Shown here: positions 1-7,600 of the stretch, one piece after another | How the letters are laid out: each line of letters opens with the position of its first letter | Position numbering within the stretch: position 1 is the stretch's first letter | Origin: Irineochytrium annulatum | Lineage: Eukaryota; Chytridiomycota; Chytridiomycetes; Chytridiales; Chytridiaceae | Length of the DNA stretch: 45,264 nt | Direction: 5' to 3' | Assembly: GCA_027600665.1 (NCBI GenBank) | Contig: JADGJL010000090.1 | Span: 1-45,264 of the forward strand | Position numbers and translations under genes: made by a program | Notes under the pieces: generated by a model | Told to the model about the DNA's origin: nothing | Seen by the model: the letters and a program-made list of their open reading frames with translations, nothing else | Database searches by the model: none

Positions 1-1
1 T

Positions 2-316
2 TACGTGACTCACTATGATATATGGAGAGAGATGGACCACTACATGAGACAGGCCAACATGAACAACAAGCAGGTCATCGACATGGTAACCCGAACCAAT
101 GCGAAGATCTTAGGCGTTGACGATGTTACAGGGACGGTGGATATCGGGAAACATGCTGATCTGATTATCATGGAGCAAAATCCGCTGGAACAGATTGAGG
201 CCTTGTCAGACATCGCTATGGTCATGGTCAGAGGAAATCTAATTCAAACACCATCTGTCACAAGAATCAAAGAAGTCGACGATGTTCTAAACTCAGTTTG
301 GCGAATTCAGGAGTGA
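2..316 (+). CDS. Amidohydrolase, C-terminal part (cut by window edge)
   Basis: The reading frame is already open at the window edge, so this is the 3' end of a longer gene. The visible ~104 residues match the C-terminal part of metal-dependent amidohydrolases of the imidazolonepropionase/prolidase type: a helix with VTRTNAKILG, then the composite beta-domain signature GTVDIGKHADLIIMEQNPLE, then a strand MVMVRGNLI. In this family such segments close the sandwich domain beside the TIM barrel. The metal ligands lie upstream and are not visible, so the substrate cannot be named. The GTG at position 5 is not a credible start because it lies inside the fold. The stop is followed at once by a small ORF at 321, and the Shine-Dalgarno for that ORF overlaps the stop, which suggests a former two-gene operon. 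Confidence 0.8.
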   Translation, partial: YVTHYDIWREMDHYMRQANMNNKQVIDMVTRTNAKILGVDDVTGTVDIGKHADLIIMEQNPLEQIEALSDIAMVMVRGNLIQTPSVTRIKEVDDVLNSVWRIQE

Positions 317-320
317 AATC

Positions 321-401
321 ATGCTTGGTATACTGATCAATTGTTTTTCCATTATATGCGGAAGTACCCTTGGCGGCCTTGGTCCTGTTCATCAGGACTG
401 A
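321..401 (+). pseudogene. DUF554-like gene start, truncated to 26 codons
   Basis: An ATG sits seven bases after a good AGGAG site that overlaps the stop of the amidohydrolase gene. The 26 residues begin MLGILINCFSIICGSTLGG, which resembles the N-terminal membrane segment of DUF554 (YdfK/YqgA-like) proteins, normally about 230 residues. The frame then runs into a terminator-type hairpin and stops at 399-401. My reading is that an internal deletion joined the first codons of a DUF554 gene to its own downstream terminator. The family match rests on a short segment seen by eye, so a chance small membrane peptide is possible. Confidence 0.4.
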
Positions 402-411
402 GGCCCTTTTA
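375..411 (+). terminator. Rho-independent terminator after the amidohydrolase unit
   Basis: Stem 375-387 pairs with 393-405 (13 bp, 11 identical to a perfect complement, one of the others a G-U pair) around a 5-base loop, followed by CTTTTAT. It overlaps the last codons of the truncated DUF554 fragment. Confidence 0.65.
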
Positions 412-542
412 TGTCCAACCTGAGACGGAGAACAGATTCAATCTGGCGTACGATTTGAATCCATGACGAATCACGTAAGATAGAGTTATGAGTTTATGAA
501 AAATAATCACTTCAAGACATTGAACCAGAGGAGACATGACCT

Positions 543-1583
543 ATGAACAAAATGAAGAAAACAGGTTTGTGGCTTGGTGTTACGACTCTAACCCTATCAC
601 TCGCAGTTCTTTACTTTCCAACATGGACACCAAAAATAAAAGCAACAAACCCTATTCATGTATTGGAACAAGTTAAAATCAATGGTACCGGACATGAAAT
701 TATGATCAGAGGACAGGATCTGGACAACCCCGTTATCCTGTATTTACACGGTGGACCGGGGGCATCTGAACTTCCGTACGCGAAAAAGGTCCAAGATTTG
801 TTAGAATCTCAGTTTACGATTGTGAACTATGATCAGAGAGCAAGCGGCAAATCCTATCATTTTTTCGAGGACTATTCCAATCTCTCAGCTGATGTGCTAG
901 TTGAAGATGCACTGGCTGTCACGGATTATATTACTCAACGTCTGGGGAAGAAAAAGGTAATCCTGATGGGCCATTCGTTCGGAACATACATAGGGACTCT
1001 TGCTGCGCATCGAGCACCCGATAAATATGAAGCCTACATTGGGATCGGTCAGATGGCAGATACACAACAGAGCGAGATGGACGGATGGAATTACGTTATG
1101 GAGCAAGCTCAACTGGCTGATAATTATGAAGACATAAACCAGTTGGAGCAGATCTATGAACCGATCCAACAAGGACAGGCATTCACGCCGCGAGATATTG
1201 TTAAACGTTATGGAGGCACATCAAGGTTGATGGACAGCCCTGACACCAGCTTTCTGGGAATGACGTTCAGCCAAGAATATAATATGCTGGATGCCATTCG
1301 TTTTAATAAAGGGATCAATTATTCGCAAGAAATACTGATAAGTGAAGCCCTGAGCCGTCCTTTGCCATCCTTGATCACGAAGCTGAACCTGCCCTTTTAT
1401 TTTGTCATGGGAGATTACGACTTAATGACTTCATCCCATGCCGCCAAGATGTTTTTTGACCAGATTGAAGGAAATCAAAAGGAATTCATTGCCTATAAAA
1501 ACTCGGCTCATTACCCACATTATGAAGAGAAACAAAGATTCTTTGATTGGATGGTAGATACCTTTATCAAGCAAAGACCTTAA
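543..1583 (+). CDS. Alpha/beta hydrolase, proline iminopeptidase-like, membrane-anchored or secreted
   Basis: 346 residues. Residues 1-33 form a basic start followed by a hydrophobic segment, consistent with a signal anchor or signal peptide. The core has the alpha/beta hydrolase fold: oxyanion motif HGGPGASE near residue 70, nucleophile elbow GHSFGTYIG near residue 145, an acidic residue in MGDYDLMT near 293, and a histidine in NSAHYPHYE near 325, which would complete the Ser-Asp-His triad. HGGPG is typical of S33 proline iminopeptidases and related hydrolases, but the substrate cannot be fixed from sequence. Start: ATG at 543 after GAGGAGACATGACCT. The gene ends convergently with the YdeI-like gene and overlaps it by 4 bases, leaving no room for a terminator between them. 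Confidence 0.85.
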   Translation: MNKMKKTGLWLGVTTLTLSLAVLYFPTWTPKIKATNPIHVLEQVKINGTGHEIMIRGQDLDNPVILYLHGGPGASELPYAKKVQDLLESQFTIVNYDQRASGKSYHFFEDYSNLSADVLVEDALAVTDYITQRLGKKKVILMGHSFGTYIGTLAAHRAPDKYEAYIGIGQMADTQQSEMDGWNYVMEQAQLADNYEDINQLEQIYEPIQQGQAFTPRDIVKRYGGTSRLMDSPDTSFLGMTFSQEYNMLDAIRFNKGINYSQEILISEALSRPLPSLITKLNLPFYFVMGDYDLMTSSHAAKMFFDQIEGNQKEFIAYKNSAHYPHYEEKQRFFDWMVDTFIKQRP

Positions 1584-2173
1584 TCATTCAATCCTTTGCC
1601 CTCCAGGATCGGCTGCATGTACTTCTCAATTCGTGACACTTTTGTTTTGGATTGCTTCGGTTGTGAGAAATAATAGAGATAGGCCCGCTGCCGTCCGGGT
1701 GTGAGTGCTTCAAATGCATCTCGGAAAGCAGGATTTTCATCGAACTGCTGCTGAAGTTCCTCAGGAACGCTATATTCGGCAGTCTTTTTCATCTCCACTT
1801 GCAGTCCGGCCTGTTCCACTTCAATCGCTTGCTGAATATAGGCTTTGATCATAGCCTCCTGCTCCACAATCTGCTCCAGACTGGTGAAGCGAAGCTGGCG
1901 CTCTGCCTGTACATTCTCCGTTTGCTGAACCAAAATGCCGTGTGTATCCTTCAGCAGAGCACCTTTGAAGAACAGAATGGCGACGTACTCTTTGAATCCA
2001 TGGATGAGAACGATGTTTTTTCCATCAAGCATATAACAAGGATGCATCCATTTCATATCCTCTGTCAGGTCAAAATCTCGAATAATCTCTCTCAGCTTCG
2101 CGGACTCTTCCTTCCACGTTTTGAGTTTCTTTAGATAGCCGTCAACTTTGCGATTCCCACTTGTATCCGTCAT
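1580..2173 (-). CDS. YdeI/OmpD-associated-like protein (DUF1801 plus OmdA)
   Basis: 197 residues. The N-terminal ~110 residues look like DUF1801/YdhG fold (MKWMHPCYMLDGKNIVLIHG, then FFKGALLKD). The C-terminal ~60 residues, with PEELQQQFDENPAFRDAFEAL then TPGRQRAYLYYFSQPKQ, are the OmdA/YdeI module that is linked in other bacteria to protection from cationic peptides and bacteriocins. Length and order match B. subtilis YdeI-type proteins. ATG start after a GAGAGG site. There is no signal peptide, so it is cytosolic. The exact biochemical role is unknown for the family. Confidence 0.85.
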   Translation of the reverse strand: MTDTSGNRKVDGYLKKLKTWKEESAKLREIIRDFDLTEDMKWMHPCYMLDGKNIVLIHGFKEYVAILFFKGALLKDTHGILVQQTENVQAERQLRFTSLEQIVEQEAMIKAYIQQAIEVEQAGLQVEMKKTAEYSVPEELQQQFDENPAFRDAFEALTPGRQRAYLYYFSQPKQSKTKVSRIEKYMQPILEGKGLND

Positions 2174-2360
2174 GGAGAAATACCTCTCTTTATCTCATGT
2201 TCTTATAGGTTCAATTGTACTGGTTTTCAGTGGATTGTACAGCGTTGCTTACAGAGCTTTTATTGACCTTTCCACTTGAATTTAAACCTTAATAACAACA
2301 AAGGCCAGCGTCTTTGTAAATGTAATATCAACAGTGGGGGATATGATTATCCATAAAGCA

Positions 2361-2391
2361 AAAAGGTCCATAGGCAATCTATGGGCCTTTT
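2361..2391 (-). terminator. Terminator after the EVE gene
   Basis: AAAAGGTCCATAG (2361-2373) pairs with CTATGGGCCTTTT (2379-2391) with one G-U pair and a 5-base loop. On the minus strand it is followed by TTTTTGCTTT, eight bases past the EVE stop. Confidence 0.75.
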
Positions 2392-2398
2392 GGTTTGG

Positions 2399-2875
2399 TT
2401 AACATTTCTGGCTTGAGCTAATATCCAGTAGTGATTGTGTCTCACCTTCCAACATGGAGGAAGCTATCATCATGAAGTCTTCAGCCCCAATCTCAAAGTG
2501 ACCTTTACGAAATGGGAACCCCCAATTGCGATTGCCGCGTGTAAAAGTGAGTTGGTCTAACAAGGTTGCAATCTTCACTTCTCGGCATGGAAGATAACGG
2601 AGATCTCGGCGAAAGGGTACAAAGGTTTCAGACATCTGATATTGGTAAACCCTGTCGTCGATAATCTGACCAATGGCGGTAAACGCCTGAAGTGGCTTCC
2701 CTGTTGATATCTCTGTACGTGGAGAATAGTATATCATCCAGTCACCTGGGGACATCTGTCTCAACATTGCGGACTTGCCATGGCACAGCTGCGCAAACCC
2801 TCCCTCTACGGCTACATTCACATGAGAAGCAGATACAACACCAATCCAATATCTGCTGTCCTGATTTGGTTTCAT
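2399..2875 (-). CDS. EVE domain protein
   Basis: 159 residues from the ATG at 2875. The sequence follows the EVE fold (PUA-like): RYWIGVVSASHV at the start, GDWMIYYSPRTEI in the middle, QAFTAIGQI, and RREVKIATLLDQL with NRNWGFPFRKGHFEI near the end. EVE proteins bind modified bases in DNA or RNA in other systems. A longer GTG start at 2980 is open but would overlap the upstream DinB gene by 79 bases, has AGGAG touching the start codon, and adds residues outside the EVE domain, so I reject it. It follows the DinB-like gene with a 26-base gap, so the two are probably co-transcribed. Confidence 0.8.
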   Translation of the reverse strand: MKPNQDSRYWIGVVSASHVNVAVEGGFAQLCHGKSAMLRQMSPGDWMIYYSPRTEISTGKPLQAFTAIGQIIDDRVYQYQMSETFVPFRRDLRYLPCREVKIATLLDQLTFTRGNRNWGFPFRKGHFEIGAEDFMMIASSMLEGETQSLLDISSSQKC

Positions 2876-2901
2876 AGATACATCCCATCCCCTTCTCTCG
2901 G

Positions 2902-3438
2902 TTACATCTCCAGATTCGATTTCAATCGATCCAATTGTAAAAAATGATGTCTGTAGTGCATTTCTATCAACAAAAACCACTCCTGAGCGTTTAGAGCGCC
3001 AAGCCTTGGATGACCTATTTTGTTGTTTACCGATGCTTGGTATACAAGAGGTTCTGTACTCCTCATCCGCTCCACCACCATGTGAAAACCATCTATCAAC
3101 GAATCCTTGCTCTCGGGTGGTTGCGGGGTATACTGAGGGGAAGCAGGAACCTTTACGGGAACGGGAGGGAAGTGTCCTGATTCAAACACTTGCCTACCCA
3201 GTTCTGTTTTTTCCTCATCCGAGTTTAACGCCGAATCCTTGCTGCTCAAACACTGCTCAACATTATGAAGATGCATGAAAAGCGCTGATTGAATCAAATG
3301 TACATACATCTGTCCAATGGACCATTCCTCCTCACTCTGTTTTTTATGTAAGCTATCCATATCCAATTTGTTCAGTTCTGCCAAATATCGTTCTACTGCA
3401 GTTTCCAATGATTTCAATGCTTCCGTTGTACTTCTCAT
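2902..3438 (-). CDS. DinB-like four-helix protein
   Basis: 178 residues, cytosolic. The N-terminal helix has EEEWSIGQMYVHLIQS and the C-terminal helix has NAQEWFLLIEMHYRHHFLQLDRL. These carry the three histidines expected of the DinB/YfiT metal site (one in MYVHLI, two in MHYRHH). DinB-family members are metal-dependent thiol transferases or hydrolases, and many are stress-induced. A Pro-rich loop sits between the helices. It lies upstream of the EVE gene in the same orientation. Confidence 0.8.
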   Translation of the reverse strand: MRSTTEALKSLETAVERYLAELNKLDMDSLHKKQSEEEWSIGQMYVHLIQSALFMHLHNVEQCLSSKDSALNSDEEKTELGRQVFESGHFPPVPVKVPASPQYTPQPPESKDSLIDGFHMVVERMRSTEPLVYQASVNNKIGHPRLGALNAQEWFLLIEMHYRHHFLQLDRLKSNLEM

Positions 3439-3488
3439 CCTTCAACCAACTCCAATTCCTCTTGATCTGTGACATATCAAAGTATAAA

Positions 3489-3524
3489 AAAACACTACTG
3501 ACAGGTGTATGTCAGTAGTGTTTT
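3489..3524 (-). terminator. Terminator overlapping the end of the WYL regulator gene
   Basis: A perfect 14-bp stem (AAAACACTACTGAC at 3489-3502, complement at 3511-3524) with an 8-base loop. On the minus strand it is followed by a run of T. The stop codon of the WYL gene (3512-3514) lies in the stem. Confidence 0.85.
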
Positions 3525-4459
3525 AAGATGTTTTTGGCGACTTCCTGCATTCGAAAGCGTAAAGACTCCGGCTCCAAGACCTCGATATCCCCACCCCAGC
3601 CAAGCAAATAATGTAATATTTCCTCCGGATGGCGGACACGAAAATGAAAATTCACACCATCCTCTTCCTCCTCAAATGCATCCATATAGAAATGAAGGGC
3701 CTCCATAATTTTGTCAGCAATCTCAGGTTTAGCCCGAATGAATACTTGTTCGTTACGGTCGTCAGGAGGTCGATAACTGTTCAGATCAAAATCTGGCGGA
3801 AAATGGAAGTGTTCCTCCAGCTCTGAAAGTTCAGTCATGCGTGACAAACGAAAATGACGAATGTCTTGCCTTAGATCACAACGTGCAATCAATACCCAAT
3901 TCTCCTGGACAAGCGAGAGTCCATAGGGGGAAACCTCACGCATGTTATACCGAGTGCCATCCGCTCCCGGCATTTTCTTCAGGTACATAAAGCTGATCTT
4001 CCGTTGCTCCAAAATGGCATTACGAATCTGGTTAAGGTATGTCTTCACCCTCACTCGAGTTAAGGGTTCAAGCGTATGAAGCGTTCGCATCGTTTCCCGG
4101 ACACGTGTGGACTCGTTACGAACGGATTCAGGTAAGATGGCTTCAATTTTCCGTTGAGCCGATTTAGCCTGCATCGCGTATTCCGTATCCAATCTTTGTT
4201 CAATAAAATCAGCTCCCATAAGCAGGGATACCGCTTCTTCTGCGCTGAAGCTTACCGGGGGCAGAAAATATCCTTCCATCAAGGAATACCCATGACCCGG
4301 GGCTCCCATGATCGGAATGCCAGCTTCACTTAATGCCTGGATATCTCGATATATCGTACGTACACTTGTCTCGAATTGAGCCGCTAAATCTTCTGCTCTT
4401 AACATCTTTCTTCGCTGCAATTCAAGCGTAATTGCAAGCTGCCGCTCCGTTTTGTTCAT
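3512..4459 (-). CDS. YafY-type HTH and WYL-domain transcriptional regulator
   Basis: 315 residues from the ATG at 4459, which has GGGGG eight bases upstream; a GTG five codons earlier lacks a well placed site. Residues 1-55 form an HTH_11/DeoR-like winged helix (LAAQFETSVRTIYRDIQALS, then GAPGHGYSLMEGYFLPP). From about residue 135 there is a WYL domain (AILEQRKISFMYLKK, VSPYGLSLVQENWVLIARCD, RHFRLSRMTELSEL) followed by a WCX extension (YLLGWGGDIEVLEPESLRFRM). WYL domains sense ligands such as nucleic acids or small molecules. It is divergent from the giant DUF11 gene with a 219-base gap, so it could regulate that gene, but this is inference. Confidence 0.85.
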   Translation of the reverse strand: MNKTERQLAITLELQRRKMLRAEDLAAQFETSVRTIYRDIQALSEAGIPIMGAPGHGYSLMEGYFLPPVSFSAEEAVSLLMGADFIEQRLDTEYAMQAKSAQRKIEAILPESVRNESTRVRETMRTLHTLEPLTRVRVKTYLNQIRNAILEQRKISFMYLKKMPGADGTRYNMREVSPYGLSLVQENWVLIARCDLRQDIRHFRLSRMTELSELEEHFHFPPDFDLNSYRPPDDRNEQVFIRAKPEIADKIMEALHFYMDAFEEEEDGVNFHFRVRHPEEILHYLLGWGGDIEVLEPESLRFRMQEVAKNILKHY

Positions 4460-4678
4460 GTTCCAAGCCCCCACCGTTTCATCATCCAGATAACTTATTC
4501 TATCACAATAACTTGTCCTCTTGACTTCTGCTGAGAACTGGCAGAATTAAAGATAGCGAAAACACAAAAAATCACAAATTTCCGTTCCTGCTCAACATTA
4601 AGCCCGTACTTCCTCATAATTTTTTTCGCCCCCAATATATTGATTAGAGTGAATTTATAATAAAGGATGTGAAATACA

Positions 4679-7600
4679 GTGGCTTTCATTGAAAGATACG
4701 TAATCAATGATACCGGGGCTATAACTTTTACAGGAAATACGCTGGGGCTAAGCCGGTCCAATACGGTGGGTGTTCCCGGTACGGTGGACAGTATTGGAGG
4801 GTACATCATCACGGATACCAACGTACAGTTCGGCTCCTATCCACCTGGAACCACCAACGTATTTCAGAACAACAGCTCAGCTGCTGTTCTCAATCTGCCT
4901 GTGGGAAGTACTGTTCTCTATGCGGAACTAATCTGGGGTGGAACATTCATTGATAATCAGGAGAACAATTCGGCTTTTATTAACAAAGACGTCATTCTGA
5001 CCACACCCGTCGGTGTAACCACCGTCTCTCCCGATCCAGCCACAGCTAGAGAAGTTCTACTTTCAACGGCATCTGGATTTCCAAGAACCTTCGCTTACGT
5101 AAGATCATCGGACGTAACGGATTTAATTCGAGCTGGTGGGGCAGGTACATATGTGACAGGTGGCGTAGTCGGGACGTTGTCCATTCCTGATCCGACGTCG
5201 AATCATGCAGGCTGGACACTTGGCGTGGTTTACCGCAATCCAGCCTTGCCCCTGCGGAACCTTTCGATTCGGGTAGGTGCCGAAGTTATTCTTTCGACAT
5301 CAGGCCCGGTTACTACACCGATTGAGGGCTTTGCAACACCATTTTCTGGCCCTCTGGCTGGCAGAGCCTTACTCGGAGCTCAAGAGGGAGATGCGAACAA
5401 AACGGGAGATCAGGCTTTGTTTGGTCCCACCGTCTCCAATCTAAGGGCATTATCCGGTCCGAACAATTTCGCAACGAATTTCTTCGCCTCCCAGATTAAC
5501 GGAGATACCGGGGCATTGGACACCACAGGCACCTTCGGCAACCGGAATCAGATCAACGGTACGCCTGGGACGAATATTGTGGGCGGACGACAAGGATGGG
5601 ACATTACTAACGTGGATGTCAGTACTACACTTGTGAACACCCAAACTTCCGCTTTACTGCGTTTAACAACTTCGGGCGACGGATACTTGGTTGATTCCTT
5701 TGCCCTGCAGATCAATATTAATACCCCTGTGATTACTGCCACGAAGACCGCGAGTGAACAGAATGCAATTGTCGGAGATACGATTACGTATTCGGTGCTT
5801 GTGGAAAATACTTCCGTTTCGGACGCTACGGATGTGGTGGTGTTCGACAACATTCCTGCGGGAAGCTCCTTTATACCCGACACAGTTACCATTAATGGGG
5901 TATCACAGCCGGGAACGGAGCCCCTAACCGGAATTTTTGTCGGCTCACTTCCGGCCGGCAGCTCGGTTATCGTTACATTTCAGGTGCAGGTGACCTCATT
6001 GCCTACACCACCTCGTCTGTTTGACCAAGCAAAAGTCGGTTATACAGCACCTACTGTTCCGGATGGCCCCATCATCTCCAATGAGGCTCCGTCCAATGCG
6101 GTCACTGTCCCTGTCTTTCAACCGGACATCACGATTGAGAAAAGCGCAGATACAGCCAATGCTCTAGTTGGCAGCACAGTGACATATACACTGGTCGTAA
6201 CAAATGTCGGAAATATTGATGCAATCAGCACCGTAACGGACCCGATTCCGGAAGGTTCCAGCTTTGTACCAGGGAGCGTTACGGTTAATGGCACTGTACA
6301 GCCGACAGATGATCCCGTTTCTGGTATCAACGTTGGAAATGTCGCCATTGGTGATACGGTAACTGTCACATTCCAGGTACTGGTGTCTGGGCTGTTTCGG
6401 GGATTCGACTTAACGAACCAGGGGACTGTCAACTATACCTCCCAACTGCCTGATGGGCGTGTGATCACAGACACATCTGTTTCCAACATCGTAACCGTGA
6501 CTGTATCCACTCCGCTGGTCAGTGTTACCAAAACAGCAAGTGCCACTGATGCTGTTATAGGAGATACACTAACCTACACCGTAGTTATCACCAATTCAGA
6601 TACTGATCCGATTAACAACGTTGTATTTGCAGATGCCATTCCAATCGGATCGGCATTTATTCCTGGCAGTGTAACCATTGATGGAATCGTTCAGCCCACA
6701 GCAGATCCGGTTACAGGGGTAAACCTTGGAACCATTGGTCCCGGCGTGTCTGTGACCGTCACATTCAGCACTAATGTTATTTTTTTACCCGATCCGCCCG
6801 AGCTTGCTGATCAGGCACAGGTTACGTTTACGAGCGGCCCGTTCGAGCAAGCATCTTTCTCGGATCCTTTAATCATACCCGTATATCAGCCTATCATTAC
6901 AACAACCAAAAGCTCCGATCCTACCTTTGCAGCCGTTGGTCAAACGTTAACGTTCCAATTCAATGTCACGAATTCCGGCAATATCGCTGCAGACGCGACA
7001 CTGACGGATATAATCCCGCCAGATGCCGCCTTTGTACCGGGGACCGTGATATCCAATGGCATTCCATTGCCTGCGGCTGATCCAAATGTAGGTATTCCTT
7101 TAGGAACGCTGGCTCCAGGGGAATCCCTGTTTATTACATTTCAGATTATCGTGAATACACTGCCTGCCAATCAGCAACTATCGAATCAGGCAACGACGGA
7201 CTATACATTTAATCCACCGGATGGACGTGTCATTTCGGGAAGTTCCCCTTCCAATGAAATCATCATACCAATATCCACTGTTGACCCGATTGTAACTAAA
7301 AGCGCTGATGTGATTGATGCTGTGGACGGAGATGTGATCACTTACACCATCGTTATCGATAATATTGAAAGCTTCACGGTTAATGACATCCTCCTTACGG
7401 ACTCGATCTCGGCCGGCTCCGAGCTTGTTCCAGATAGTGTAACCTTGAATGGGACGGTCATTCCGGGAGCCGATCCTTCTGCTGGTATTAATGTCGGCAG
7501 CATTCCTGGCAATAGTCAGGTTATCATTACCTTCCAGGTCAGCGTTACCGATCTACCCGTACCTCTGCCCAATCCTTTTTACTTGACAGATCAGGCAACC

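Noticed and set aside
2876..2980. Longer start of the EVE gene
   Set aside because: GTG at 2980 touches its site, overlaps the upstream DinB gene and adds residues before the EVE domain.
4495..4821. 108-codon minus-strand ORF at the start of the DUF11 gene
   Set aside because: It overlaps the DUF11 coding start and the promoter gap, has no ribosome site and no family.
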